57,546 bases of DNA from Sutterella sp. (GTDB lineage: Bacteria; Pseudomonadota; Gammaproteobacteria; Burkholderiales; Burkholderiaceae_F), in assembly GCA_019418235.1 (NCBI GenBank), contig DYCH01000071.1, forward strand, positions 8,850 to 66,395, read 5' to 3'. Made by a program: the position numbers and the translations under genes. Below the pieces are notes generated by a model that had not been told where the DNA came from, did no database searches, and worked only from the letters and a program-made list of their open reading frames with translations. Of this stretch, positions 42,532-51,854 are shown one piece after another; the stretch's first letter is position 1; each line of letters opens with the position of its first letter.

Positions 42532-42879
42532 TTAAAGAGGGCGCCAATGCAAAGCTTCACCTTTGGCTTGAGCTTTACGCATCAAATCTAAAAGTGGATA
42601 AAAGCGCGTTTTCATCGAAATGGCGCTCACAGTACGTTGATCTTTTTCGTCCTCTTGCCCTTCGAATTTGTTATCAGGTTCGTCTTTTTTATCTTCCATT
42701 TCCATTCCTGACTCTAGCAACATTTCCAACTCACGAATAACTTCTGGCAAATCTTCTCCTAAGATTGCCCCATTGTCATGCAATGGACGTCCTAAGCTTT
42801 TAAAAATAGGCTCCACGTGTTGGCGCAACATCACCACCTCACCGGCGGCTTTCGAACCAAAAGCCAAAACTGCACTCAT
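42532..42879 (-). CDS. DUF1840 family protein
   Basis: The protein has 115 residues from the ATG at 42879, chosen because GGAGGGA lies six bases upstream; an in-frame TTG at 42894 lies in that binding site. The sequence VLAFGSKAAGEVVMLRQHVEPI, a Glu/Asp/Lys-rich middle (EMEDKKDEPDN) and RFYPLLDLMRKAQAKGEALHW match DUF1840, a small cytoplasmic family of unknown function. It is a single gene between trkH and UPF0149. Confidence 0.8.
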   Translation of the reverse strand: MSAVLAFGSKAAGEVVMLRQHVEPIFKSLGRPLHDNGAILGEDLPEVIRELEMLLESGMEMEDKKDEPDNKFEGQEDEKDQRTVSAISMKTRFYPLLDLMRKAQAKGEALHWRPL

Positions 42880-42973
42880 ATCATCTCCCTCCAAAAAAAA
42901 TAGAGAAAAATGTCATCACTTAATGACAAATTAACGAAAATTAAAGAAATATATTTCAAATTCCTCAAGTGAA

Positions 42974-42979
42974 TATAAT
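42974..42979 (+). promoter_or_regulatory. Candidate -10 element for the UPF0149 gene
   Basis: A perfect TATAAT lies 29 bases before the ATG at 43008. No good -35 is seen; the nearest is TTCAAA at a 13-base spacing. Confidence 0.45.
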
Positions 42980-43007
42980 AGTACCATTGAACTGCTTGGA
43001 GCTTAAA

Positions 43008-43679
43008 ATGACTCAAAAAATCTATGACCAACCTCTTTTTGATGACGAATTTGTCGAACTTGATGAGCTCTTGGCGCAGTTAGACGAAGAAAACATGGCA
43101 ATGGATGCCGCAGAAGCGGATGGTTTTTTAACCGCCCTGCATCTTTTACCCCAAGAGGTGAGTCCTTCTGAGTGGATGCCGATGATTTTTAGTGCAAGCG
43201 AAGAGCATCAAACGCTGCTACCCCAAGAGAGCCAGGATCGTCTCGAATTGCTTGTGTACCGTCGCTATCGAGAAATTGGTCACACATTGAGTGCTTGCAA
43301 GCCGTTAGACCCAATTGTTTTTGATCCTGAGGATGAAAACGGTAACCTCCTAACCGGTGAAGACAGTATCGTTGCCTTAGAGCCCTTTGCAAGTGGCTTT
43401 TTAACAACTGCCCAAACTTGGCCCGGTCTTCTTGATACTGACAACGAGGCCCTTACCAGCTCCCTCGTGGGAGTTTGGCGTCACCTACCGCAAGATTTGA
43501 TGGGGGATTTTGAAGAAATCCGTTTAGAGTTACTCTCCGAATCTCCTCTAGAAGACCTCGATGATGCCATTGCCGACTTAGCCACCAGCGTGGCAGAAGT
43601 CGCTGCAATCACTCGTGGCTTTAAACCAAAGACACAACGCACGAAAGCTCCATTTCGTCGTGCGCAGGCACGCCACTAA
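43008..43679 (+). CDS. UPF0149 (YecA/YgfB) family protein
   Basis: The protein has 223 residues from the ATG at 43008 (GGAG six bases upstream). The frame from 42969 overlaps the candidate promoter and is rejected. The UPF0149 pattern is present: LDELLAQLD, AAEADGFLTALHLLP, PLDPIVFDPEDENGN and EPFASGFLTTAQTWP. The family is acidic, helical and of unknown function; some members carry a C-terminal SEC-C zinc motif, which is absent here. The C-terminus is instead basic (TKAPFRRAQARH). The stop overlaps that of convergent ampG by three bases. Confidence 0.85.
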   Translation: MTQKIYDQPLFDDEFVELDELLAQLDEENMAMDAAEADGFLTALHLLPQEVSPSEWMPMIFSASEEHQTLLPQESQDRLELLVYRRYREIGHTLSACKPLDPIVFDPEDENGNLLTGEDSIVALEPFASGFLTTAQTWPGLLDTDNEALTSSLVGVWRHLPQDLMGDFEEIRLELLSESPLEDLDDAIADLATSVAEVAAITRGFKPKTQRTKAPFRRAQARH

Positions 43680-45058
43680 CGATCAGAAGCGGGAGTCGAT
43701 CGGTTCACCTTTGCAATCACTGCAATCAAAATCAGAACCGGCACTCCCAATAGGGCGGTTGCAATAAAGAATTGACTGTATCCGACCGCCTCCACAACGA
43801 AGCCAGAGAAACCGGCCAAAAACTTCGGCAATAACAACATCACAGAACTGAAGAGAGCGTATTGCGTTGCTGTATAGGCGATATTGGTCAGCCCGGAGAG
43901 ATACGCTAAGAATGCGACCGAGGCGATGCCGGCGGCCAAATTATCAGCGCTCACCGTCAGAATTAAAAACGGGACATGATGGCCTTGAGTCGACAACCAC
44001 GAAAACAGAACATTGGTTAAGGCTGACAAAAATCCCCCTAAAAATAAGGTTCTCAAGACACCCAAGCGCATGGTAATAATTCCACCCACAAAAGCGCCTA
44101 AAAGCGTCATAACGACCCCAAAAACCTTGCTAACGGCTGCGACCTCTTCTTTGGTGTAGCCCAAATCCAAATAAAAAGGATTGGCCATCACCCCCATGAC
44201 GACATCCGAGATTCGATAAGTGGCAATCAAGGCCAACAAAAGCACTGCTTGCCAACGGTATCTTGAGAAAAAGTCAATAAAGGGTAGGCAGGCTGCTTCG
44301 TAAAACCAAACGACCAATTTCACAGTGTTCTCTGACCACTGTGGATGAGTATTTTTAAAGTGAACCAATCGTCTCTGTGTTTCTTCAGAAATGCTTTGAG
44401 AAAGAAGACGTTGAGGTTCTGGAGAGAAGAGAACCGCTACCATCCCCACACTCATGCTGGCAGCCATCACGCAGTAAGCAAAGCGCCAAGCACTTGGATC
44501 ATATTCACCATTAACTGCACTAAATGCAGCCAAAGCCAAGGCGCCAGCTCCCGACCAAATCATGGCCAAACGATAACCTGTTTGATAGGTTGCCGCTAAT
44601 GCCGCCTGCTCTTGTTGTGAGGCGCTTTCGATACGATAGGCATCTAACGTAATGTCTTGAGTGGCAGAGGCAAACGCCGTTATCATCGCCAAAATAAACA
44701 TGGTTTGAAGCTCAACCTTAGGATCGGTCATTGCCATTGCCAAAAGGCTACATAGTAAGACACATTGCGTGAGCAACAACCACGATCGGCGACGTCCCAT
44801 TCGTGACAAAAACGGGATTTTTAAACGATCAACTAAAGGAGCCCAAACCCACTTAAAACCATAGGCCAACCCCACCCAACTCATCATACCGATGGTTTTT
44901 AAATCAATACCGGCCTCTCTCAACCAAAAAGAAAGCGTCCCTAAAACCAAAAGCAACGGAAGGCCTGAGGCAAACCCCAGGAAAAACATGCGAATAGCTT
45001 CCGGCTTAGTGTAAACCGCACAAGCGCGCTTCCAAGATGAAAAAGATTGGCCCAACAC
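43676..45058 (-). CDS. ampG: AmpG-type muropeptide transporter (MFS)
   Basis: The protein has 460 residues with about twelve to fourteen membrane helices. The AmpG family imports GlcNAc-anhydroMurNAc peptides for cell wall recycling. FFLGFASGLPLLLVLGTLSFWLR and VGLAYGFKWVWAPLVDRL are the typical N-terminal motifs; ATQDITLDAYRIE in the centre is diagnostic. The GTG start at 45058 directly follows the rsuA stop; an ATG at 44989 would begin at the MFFLGF block. The two genes read as one unit with xthA. The window also encodes other cell wall proteins (RlpA and PBP5-like), but at a distance. Confidence 0.9.
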   Translation of the reverse strand: MLGQSFSSWKRACAVYTKPEAIRMFFLGFASGLPLLLVLGTLSFWLREAGIDLKTIGMMSWVGLAYGFKWVWAPLVDRLKIPFLSRMGRRRSWLLLTQCVLLCSLLAMAMTDPKVELQTMFILAMITAFASATQDITLDAYRIESASQQEQAALAATYQTGYRLAMIWSGAGALALAAFSAVNGEYDPSAWRFAYCVMAASMSVGMVAVLFSPEPQRLLSQSISEETQRRLVHFKNTHPQWSENTVKLVVWFYEAACLPFIDFFSRYRWQAVLLLALIATYRISDVVMGVMANPFYLDLGYTKEEVAAVSKVFGVVMTLLGAFVGGIITMRLGVLRTLFLGGFLSALTNVLFSWLSTQGHHVPFLILTVSADNLAAGIASVAFLAYLSGLTNIAYTATQYALFSSVMLLLPKFLAGFSGFVVEAVGYSQFFIATALLGVPVLILIAVIAKVNRSTPASDR

Positions 45059-45748
45059 TTAGATGAGATCCTCTTTAGAAATAAAACACCACTCACCTTC
45101 TTTTAAATCGTCGGGAAGGCGATAGTGGCCAAAACTTACACGATGAAGAGCTTCCACGCGGTTTCCAACCGCTGCTACCATACGTTTGACTTGATGGTAC
45201 TTGCCTTGCGTAAGCGTCATTTCAAAGTGCGTTTCATCCAAAGTCGTTACGCTTTGAGCCTTCACCGGCACCTTCTCATCCTCAAGCAACACACCTTCGG
45301 TTAACTTGTCGAGCATCTTTTGAGTCATTGGATGTTTGCTTGTTACCAAATAAACTTTCGCAACATGCTTTTTAGGATGAATTAAACGATGTTGCAACGC
45401 GCCATCATCAGTCAAAATAAGTAGTCCCGTCGTATCTTCGTCAAGTCTGCCGACAGGCTGAACCCCTCGAACCCTCAAAGGAGACGGTAATAAAGTCATC
45501 ACAGAAGGATGATGAATGGGCTTTTGTGAACACTCATACCCTTGTGGTTTGTGAAGTGCTACGACAGCTTTTTCACAATAGGGCCAAACCTTTCCGTCAA
45601 CAGAAAAAGAAAATTGAGATTGTTTGACCTCATAGTCCGGATCATCAATCACTTCCCCTTCCACGGCGACACGGCCTTGGCAAATCATGCCAAAACACTC
45701 GTGACGAGTGCCAAAACCTTGAGAAAATAAAACTTGTTCCAAGCGCAT
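45059..45748 (-). CDS. rsuA: 16S rRNA pseudouridine(516) synthase RsuA
   Basis: The protein has 229 residues from the ATG at 45748 with GAGGA upstream. The longer frame to 45772 overlaps the end of xthA. An S4-type RNA-binding domain (LEQVLFSQGFGTRHECFGMI) precedes the catalytic domain. The active-site Asp is in VGRLDEDTTGLLILTDDG and the RsuA-specific KYHQVKRMVAAVGNRVEALHR motif follows. RsuA makes pseudouridine 516 in 16S rRNA. Related synthases such as RluB or RluE are possible but the motif details favour RsuA. It overlaps neither neighbour and lies between xthA and ampG. Confidence 0.88.
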   Translation of the reverse strand: MRLEQVLFSQGFGTRHECFGMICQGRVAVEGEVIDDPDYEVKQSQFSFSVDGKVWPYCEKAVVALHKPQGYECSQKPIHHPSVMTLLPSPLRVRGVQPVGRLDEDTTGLLILTDDGALQHRLIHPKKHVAKVYLVTSKHPMTQKMLDKLTEGVLLEDEKVPVKAQSVTTLDETHFEMTLTQGKYHQVKRMVAAVGNRVEALHRVSFGHYRLPDDLKEGEWCFISKEDLI

Positions 45749-45752
45749 GAGA

Positions 45753-46520
45753 TTAGTCCTCATAATCCACAATCAACGGTGCATGATCGGAGAATTTCTC
45801 TCCATTGTAAACACTTGTTTGAACCGCTTTTGTCGCTTGCCTCGGCGTAGCAATTTGATAGTCAATTCGCCAACCGACATTTTTTGCTCTGGCCTGACCT
45901 CGTTGACTCCACCATGTATATTGCTCCTTTGTTGGCTCCAATTGGCGGAAAACATCAACCCAACCTTGTTTGAAAAGTGCAGTCATCCAATCGCGCTCTT
46001 CTGGTAAAAAACCAGAATTTTTAAGATTGCCCTTCCAATTTTTAAGGTCGATTTCTTTGTGAGCAATATTGATATCTCCGCAGAATACGATTTCTTTCCC
46101 ACGGGCTTTTAAAGCTTTTAAGTGAGGTTCAAATGCATCTAAGAAACGAAATTTTGCTTCTTGTCGATCTTCTGAGCTAGAACCAGAGGGAAAGTAAACA
46201 CTCACCACAATGAGCTGATCAAACTCACACTCAACGTATCGACCTTCCGCATCAAACTCTTCACTTCCAAACCCAATCTGAACATTTAACGGTTTTTGCT
46301 TGGTATAGAGAGCAACGCCAGAATAACCTCGTTTTTGGGCCGTGTGCATATAGACGTGATACCCATCGGCATGTAAAACATCGGCCGACATATCTGCTTC
46401 CTGAGCCTTTAGCTCCTGAATGCACAAAATGTCTGCATTTTGCTGATCGAACCAATCCCAAAAATTTTTCTTAGCCGCCGAACGAATTCCGTTCGCGTTG
46501 AAAGTAATAATACGAAACAT
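45753..46520 (-). CDS. xthA: Exodeoxyribonuclease III
   Basis: The protein has 255 residues from the ATG at 46520, giving the usual N-terminus FRIITFNANGIRSA; the longer frame to 46547 is rejected. It is a Mg2+-dependent AP endonuclease and 3'-5' exonuclease for base-excision repair. Catalytic landmarks are N (FNANGIR), E in IQELKAQE, FCGDINIAH (Asp and Asn) and the final SDHAPLIVDYE (Asp-His pair). It is divergent from pyrE and heads a unit with rsuA and ampG. Confidence 0.95.
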   Translation of the reverse strand: MFRIITFNANGIRSAAKKNFWDWFDQQNADILCIQELKAQEADMSADVLHADGYHVYMHTAQKRGYSGVALYTKQKPLNVQIGFGSEEFDAEGRYVECEFDQLIVVSVYFPSGSSSEDRQEAKFRFLDAFEPHLKALKARGKEIVFCGDINIAHKEIDLKNWKGNLKNSGFLPEERDWMTALFKQGWVDVFRQLEPTKEQYTWWSQRGQARAKNVGWRIDYQIATPRQATKAVQTSVYNGEKFSDHAPLIVDYED

Positions 46521-46593
46521 GTCGAGAATCTCGGTAAAATTAGCCAATTAGGTTAATTATCCTGATTCACTGCATTTTTTGTGGATTTGTATT

Positions 46594-47268
46594 ATGTCTT
46601 TACAACACAACTTTATTGAGTTTGCACTTGATACCAAAGTTCTTCGCTTTGGTGAGTTTAAAACGAAGGCTGGTCGCCTTTCCCCGTATTTCTTCAATCT
46701 CGGCCTATTTAACACCGGTAGCACGTTGGCTAAATTGGCTGACTTCTATGCAAAAACGCTCTTAGCCGCACGCGAACGTGGCGAGATTGAGTTTGACATG
46801 ATTTTTGGGCCTGCTTATAAGGGCATCCCTTTGGCTGCTGCGGTAGCCGTTAAATTAGCCGAAATGGGTTGCGATATCCCGTATGCATTCAATCGCAAGG
46901 AAGCCAAGGATCACGGTGAAGGCGGGACGATTGTTGGCGCTCCGTTACAAGGTAAAGTCATTGTGATTGATGACGTTATCTCTGCCGGCACGTCTGTTCG
47001 TGAGTCTGTGAATTTGATTAAGGCTGCAGGGGCCACGCCCTCTGGCGTTTTGATCGCTTTAGACCGCATGGAAAAGGGCGGTACGGCAGATGTCATGACG
47101 GAACACTCTGCGGTTCAAGAAGTTGAAAAACTCTATCAAATGCCCGTAATTTCCATCATTAACTTGATTGACTTACTAGCATTTATGGACGAAGAAACGC
47201 CGATGGCTCAACAAGCAAAACCCTATAAAGAAGCGGTTGTGGCCTACCGAGCACGTTACGGCGCTTAA
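46594..47268 (+). CDS. pyrE: Orotate phosphoribosyltransferase
   Basis: The protein has 224 residues from the ATG at 46594; the in-frame codon at 46579 is not needed. It converts orotate and PRPP to orotidine monophosphate in pyrimidine synthesis. The PRPP-binding motif is VIVIDDVISAGTSVRES, preceded by FGPAYKGIPLAAAVAVKLAE and the flexible loop FNRKEAKDHGEGG. It is alone as a unit, divergent from xthA and closed by a terminator. Confidence 0.96.
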   Translation: MSLQHNFIEFALDTKVLRFGEFKTKAGRLSPYFFNLGLFNTGSTLAKLADFYAKTLLAARERGEIEFDMIFGPAYKGIPLAAAVAVKLAEMGCDIPYAFNRKEAKDHGEGGTIVGAPLQGKVIVIDDVISAGTSVRESVNLIKAAGATPSGVLIALDRMEKGGTADVMTEHSAVQEVEKLYQMPVISIINLIDLLAFMDEETPMAQQAKPYKEAVVAYRARYGA

Positions 47269-47285
47269 TTCAAATCTCTGATGAC

Positions 47286-47317
47286 AAAAAAGCAGTTCGA
47301 TTGAACTGCTTTTTTGC
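47286..47317. terminator. Bidirectional terminator between pyrE and gatB
   Basis: AAAAAAGCAGTTC pairs with GAACTGCTTTTTT around GATT, with T runs on both strands. Confidence 0.93.
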
Positions 47318-47335
47318 ATCCGAAGGATTAAGTCA

Positions 47336-48784
47336 TTATGCCGTCAACTTTTGACGCAATAATTGGTTAACTTGCCCCGGATTGGCTTTGCCCTTACTGG
47401 CCTTCATCACTTGACCGACCAAACCGTTCAAAGCTTTTTCCTTACCAGCCTTAAACTCTTCAACGTTCTTCGGATTGTTAGCAATCACTTCATCAATGAT
47501 CTTTTCCAAAGCCCCCGTATCGGAGATTTGCTTCAAGCCCAAAGAGTCAATGAGGGCATCGACTTCCCCATTACCTTCCATAATGGCAGCAAAGACCTGC
47601 TTGGCACCTTTATTATTGATCGTGCCATCTAAAACACGTCCAATCAATGCAGCCAATTTTGCAGGCGTCACGGGCAACGTCTCAATCGTAGCCCCTTCTT
47701 GCTGATTCAAAGCAGCAGAAACTTCACCCATCACCCAGTTAGCAGCAATCTTCTTATCGCTAACGGCATCTGCTACAGCTAAGTAGTAGTCAGCCAAGGG
47801 CTTAGACGTGGTCAAAATAGAAGCATCATAAGCCGGCAAACCGAAGTCTTTTTCCAAGCGTGCACGCAATTCTTCCGGCAATTCCGGCATTTCAGACTTG
47901 ACACGATTTAACCATTCATCGGAAATTTCAAGCGGCAAAAGGTCTGGATCCGGGAAGTAACGATAATCCATCGAGTCTTCCTTAGAACGCATTTGACGCG
48001 TTTCACCCTTATCCGGATCGTACAAGCGAGTAGCTTGAACAACCTTACCACCGTCTTCAATCAATTCAATTTGACGACGAACTTCGTATTCGATTGCGTC
48101 TTGTAAGAAGCGGAACGAGTTGAGGTTCTTAATTTCGCAACGCGTACCGAATTCTTTTTGACCGACAGGACGCACACTTACGTTGGCATCACAACGGAAA
48201 TTACCGTTTTGCATGTCACCATGACTAATACCCAACCACACAACTAAAGCGTGCAACGTGCGAGCATAAGCAACAGCTTCTTCAGCCGAACGCAATTCCG
48301 GCTCCGTCACGATTTCCAAAAGCGGCGTACCGGCACGATTTAAGTCAATACCGCTTCTGTTCATTTCCAAACCATGAACACTCTTACCGGCATCTTCTTC
48401 TAAGTGAGCACGGGTCAAATTTAACGTCTTCATGTACGGTTCTCCCTTTTTCGGAGTCACCATGAAGCTCACTTGCCCGCCAACCACAATGGGCCACTCA
48501 AACTGACTGATTTGATAGCCCTTGGGCAAATCGGGATAGAAATAATTCTTACGGTCAAAAATCGAACGCTTGGCAACGGTTGCTCCAATTGCCAAACCAA
48601 ATTTCATTGCGCGTTCAACAGCACCACGGTTGAGCACCGGCAACGTGCCTGGTAGCGCCAAATCCACGGCACATGCGTGAGTATTAGCCTCAGCACCGAT
48701 ATCGGTAGAAGCGGCAGAGAAAATCTTGGTATTGGTTGACAACTGAACGTGCGTTTCCAAACCAATCACTACTTCCCATTGCAT
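47336..48784 (-). CDS. gatB: Aspartyl/glutamyl-tRNA amidotransferase subunit B
   Basis: The protein has 482 residues from the ATG at 48784 (GGAAG upstream); the frame continues to 48829 inside gatA and is rejected. GatB activates the misacylated tRNA by phosphorylation and binds tRNA with its helical and tail domains. The motifs EVVIGLETHVQLSTNTKIFS, LDLNRAGTPLLEIV-like (IDLNRAGTPLLEIVTEPE), GNFRCDANVSVRP and YRYFPDPDLLPL match. The C-terminal YqeY-like tail ends in NPGQVNQLLRQKL. It is the last gene of gatCAB. Confidence 0.96.
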   Translation of the reverse strand: MQWEVVIGLETHVQLSTNTKIFSAASTDIGAEANTHACAVDLALPGTLPVLNRGAVERAMKFGLAIGATVAKRSIFDRKNYFYPDLPKGYQISQFEWPIVVGGQVSFMVTPKKGEPYMKTLNLTRAHLEEDAGKSVHGLEMNRSGIDLNRAGTPLLEIVTEPELRSAEEAVAYARTLHALVVWLGISHGDMQNGNFRCDANVSVRPVGQKEFGTRCEIKNLNSFRFLQDAIEYEVRRQIELIEDGGKVVQATRLYDPDKGETRQMRSKEDSMDYRYFPDPDLLPLEISDEWLNRVKSEMPELPEELRARLEKDFGLPAYDASILTTSKPLADYYLAVADAVSDKKIAANWVMGEVSAALNQQEGATIETLPVTPAKLAALIGRVLDGTINNKGAKQVFAAIMEGNGEVDALIDSLGLKQISDTGALEKIIDEVIANNPKNVEEFKAGKEKALNGLVGQVMKASKGKANPGQVNQLLRQKLTA

Positions 48785-48798
48785 ATTATTCTTCCTTA

Positions 48799-50259
48799 TT
48801 AGTAGCCAGCGGGAACACGCTTGTGCCAATCCGTTTCACATTGATAACGATGAGCAATACCCAACAACTTTGCTTCGCTAAAGAGCGAACCAACCAATTG
48901 GAAGCCCAAGGGCAAACCGTTGGAGTGCATACCGCACGGCATGCCAATACCCGGCAAACCGGCCAAAGAAACAGGAACCGTATAGAGGTCGCTCAAGTAA
49001 GCTTGCACCGGTTCGCTCTTTTCACCGAAGTGATAGGCAGGACCCGTTGCTGCCGGACTAATCATGGCGTCAACATCCTTAAAGATACCGTTGAGTTCGT
49101 TAGCAATTAAACGACGAACACGTTGAGCCTTGATGTAGTAAGCATCATAGTAGCCATGAGAGAGCACATAGGTGCCGATCATGATACGGCGTTGAGGCTC
49201 TAAGCCCAAACCTTCAGAGCGACTGCGCTTAATCATGTCTTGAATATCGGTATAAGCTTGAGCACGATGACCGTATCGAACACCATCGTAACGACTCAAG
49301 TTAGAAGAAGCTTCTGCGCAAGCCACAACGTAGTAAACAGGAACGCCCAAGTCAACCGTAGGCAACTCTACGTCAATAATCTTGGCTCCCATCTTCTCGT
49401 AGGTCTTAATGGCTTCTTCGATGCTGGCAGCCAATTCGGAATCTAACCCATCGGCAAACCACTTACGAGGAACGCCAATCTTCATACCCTTAACATCGGT
49501 ATCGAGATAACGCGTGAAGTCTTCCTTAGGCAAGTCAACACAAGTTGAATCCTTCGGATCAAACTCAATCATATCGTTCATAACGATTGCGCAATCTTCG
49601 GCAGAACGGGCCATCAACCCCGGCGTGTCCAAGCTCGAAGCAAAAGCGATAACACCCCAACGAGAGGGGCGACCATAAGTAGGCTTCAAGCCGGTAATAC
49701 CGGTAAAGACTGCCGGTTCACGAATAGAACCTCCAGTGTCGGTACCGGTAGCAATCGGGCAAAGACTTGCCGCAACAGCTGCAGAGGAACCGCCGGAAGA
49801 GCCGCCCGGAACACAATCTTTGTTCCAAGGATTTAACACCTTGCCAAAAGCAGAATTTTCATTGCTGCCGCCCATGGCAAATTCGTCACAGTTCACCTTA
49901 CCCAAACACACCATGCCGGCATTGTTAAGGTTTTCGACAACCGTTGCATTGAAAGGACTCATGTAGCCTTCCAACATCTTACTGGCAGCAGACGTTGACC
50001 ATTCTTTGGTCACAAACAAATCTTTATGAGCAATCGGAATACCGGTCAAACGAGAGCCTTCGCCCCTTGCAATTCGTTCATCAGCTGCCTTTGCTTGAGC
50101 CAAAGTGACCTCGGGGCGCACATCTAAATAAGCATTTAAGTCGCGGTTGGCATCAATGCGATCCAAATACGTTTGTGCGAGTTCAACAGCGGAAACTTCC
50201 TTGCGAGCAAGCTTGTCGCTTAATTGCGCAACGGAAGCGTGGAAAATTTCTTGTGCCAT
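48799..50259 (-). CDS. gatA: Aspartyl/glutamyl-tRNA amidotransferase subunit A
   Basis: The protein has 486 residues. It is the amidase that releases ammonia from glutamine for transfer to Glu- or Asp-tRNA. The Ser-cisSer-Lys triad is visible: Lys in IAHKDLFVT, cis-Ser in GGSSGGSSAAVAA, and nucleophile Ser in TDTGGSIREPA. The ATG overlaps the gatC stop (TAATG), so translation is coupled. The stop lies 14 bases before gatB. Confidence 0.96.
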   Translation of the reverse strand: MAQEIFHASVAQLSDKLARKEVSAVELAQTYLDRIDANRDLNAYLDVRPEVTLAQAKAADERIARGEGSRLTGIPIAHKDLFVTKEWSTSAASKMLEGYMSPFNATVVENLNNAGMVCLGKVNCDEFAMGGSNENSAFGKVLNPWNKDCVPGGSSGGSSAAVAASLCPIATGTDTGGSIREPAVFTGITGLKPTYGRPSRWGVIAFASSLDTPGLMARSAEDCAIVMNDMIEFDPKDSTCVDLPKEDFTRYLDTDVKGMKIGVPRKWFADGLDSELAASIEEAIKTYEKMGAKIIDVELPTVDLGVPVYYVVACAEASSNLSRYDGVRYGHRAQAYTDIQDMIKRSRSEGLGLEPQRRIMIGTYVLSHGYYDAYYIKAQRVRRLIANELNGIFKDVDAMISPAATGPAYHFGEKSEPVQAYLSDLYTVPVSLAGLPGIGMPCGMHSNGLPLGFQLVGSLFSEAKLLGIAHRYQCETDWHKRVPAGY

Positions 50260-50546
50260 TATTCAATCACCTGCGGGACTAAGAAGTGACCTTCTGATTG
50301 TTCGGGAGCGTTCTTCATATTATTTTCACGATCGTTTTGTTCGCGAACAATATCCTCACGCAGGCGCTGTGCACCGTCATGAGGGTGAGGCATCGGTTCA
50401 ACGTCCGTTGTATCAACGGCTTGAATACGCTCAATCATTTGAAAAATATTGTTGAGTTCACCTTGAATACGAACCGCTTGTTCATCATCGATAGAAAGAT
50501 GACTTAAATCGGCGATACGGCGAATATCTTCAAGAGCCAAAGTCAT
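50259..50546 (-). CDS. gatC: Aspartyl/glutamyl-tRNA amidotransferase subunit C
   Basis: The protein has 95 residues from the ATG at 50546, with GGAAAT upstream; the frame to 50597 is too long for GatC. It wraps around GatA and stabilises the complex. IRRIADLSHLSIDDEQA and NNIFQMIERIQAVDTTDVEP fit the family. It leads the gatCAB operon and is divergent from rlpA across about 200 bases that must hold both promoters. Confidence 0.93.
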   Translation of the reverse strand: MTLALEDIRRIADLSHLSIDDEQAVRIQGELNNIFQMIERIQAVDTTDVEPMPHPHDGAQRLREDIVREQNDRENNMKNAPEQSEGHFLVPQVIE

Positions 50547-50743
50547 AGGAATTTCCAAAATACTAAACCATCGATATGCTCGATGAATTTGTTTCAAAAT
50601 AACTGATTGATTTTAGCGACTTTTCGCCCATTTCTAAAGGGCAGAAACGATTTTCTTTGTCGATACGTTATGTTGCAACCGTCCATTGCAATCACCTTCC
50701 TAATCATTGATAATCAAAACAATCTCTTTGTCGAAGGTTTGTC

Positions 50744-51853
50744 ATGCAGTTGAAGTCTCTTTTAATGTCGGCAACAACCGTTGCTTGTTGCCTACTTTTG
50801 TCTGCTTGTGGTTCCAGTGGTGGCGGGTATTACAAGCATGATGGCCCTCCAGGCGGCGGAGATCTTTTAGCAAACACTTTCAAAGGCACCCCCAATGCAG
50901 TGCCGAAGTACGAACCACCTCACAAGTTTGCCAATAAGTCTTATAAAGTCGGCGGAAAGCGTTACTACCCGGTCACCGGTGATCAACCGATGGTACAAAC
51001 AGGACATGGGTCTTGGTACGGGAAAATGTTTCATGGTAAAAAAACATCAACTGGTGAAACGTACAACATGTACGCCATGACCGCCGCCCATAAAACGATG
51101 GAGCTTCCGAGTTACGCAAAAGTAACAAATCTGGAAAATGGGCGAAGCGTCATTGTTCGCGTCAATGACCGTGGTCCCTTCGTTGATAACCGCATTATCG
51201 ATTTATCCTATGCTGCTGCCAGCAAGTTAGGGTACGTCAATAAGGGAACGGCTCGTGTCAAAGTCGAACGTATTCGTATGGCCGATATCCGAGGCGGACG
51301 CATTCCCTCAACTTTTTCTAAGGTTGACTTAACAGGCAATTCCTCCTCCAGTAGAGCGGACGCTTTAGCGATTGCCAGCGTCATCGGCGCAGCCGTTGTT
51401 GCACACAAAAATAAATCTCAAGAAGAGTCGTCTACAACTGCGAAAGCTGTCACAACGACACCCAAAGAAACTGTATCAACTCCCGTCACCTTACCCCCTG
51501 CGGCTTCCCCTATAACACAAGAGGATCTGCAAGGGGCTGTGAATCTAACAGAAGCCGCTCAAAACGAAATGGTTAGTACAGAAGTCACCCTTCAAGAACC
51601 GGTCGTCTCAAATGTCAATGCAACTCAATGGCGTCTTCAAGCGGGAGCTTTTGGAACAAAGGCCAACGCTCAAGCCCTTGCCAATGACTTGAAGGCCACA
51701 ACCGGTGAAGAGGTTTATATCGAGCAAGTGGGTAATCTTTTTAAGGTTCTGCTCGGAGGCTTTAATACCAAAGAAGAAGCTGCGCAAAAAGCGCTTCAAA
51801 TCGAACAAACTCAAGGGAAAAAACTTGTCCCATTAATGGTTAAAGGACAATAA
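50744..51853 (+). CDS. rlpA: RlpA-type septal lytic transglycosylase lipoprotein with SPOR domain
   Basis: The protein has 369 residues, with a lipoprotein signal and lipobox LSAC (C22), so it is probably sorted to the outer membrane. The double-psi beta-barrel domain spans about 85-185: GSWYGKMFHGKKTSTGE, AAHKTMELP and RVNDRGPFVDNRIIDLS, with the Glu, His and Asp positions of active RlpA kept. A low-complexity Thr/Ser/Pro linker follows, then a C-terminal SPOR domain (WRLQAGAFGTKANAQALA) that binds denuded septal glycan. Active RlpA proteins cleave such glycan strands during division. It is followed after one base by an M20 peptidase. Confidence 0.92.
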   Translation: MQLKSLLMSATTVACCLLLSACGSSGGGYYKHDGPPGGGDLLANTFKGTPNAVPKYEPPHKFANKSYKVGGKRYYPVTGDQPMVQTGHGSWYGKMFHGKKTSTGETYNMYAMTAAHKTMELPSYAKVTNLENGRSVIVRVNDRGPFVDNRIIDLSYAAASKLGYVNKGTARVKVERIRMADIRGGRIPSTFSKVDLTGNSSSSRADALAIASVIGAAVVAHKNKSQEESSTTAKAVTTTPKETVSTPVTLPPAASPITQEDLQGAVNLTEAAQNEMVSTEVTLQEPVVSNVNATQWRLQAGAFGTKANAQALANDLKATTGEEVYIEQVGNLFKVLLGGFNTKEEAAQKALQIEQTQGKKLVPLMVKGQ

Positions 51854-51854
51854 G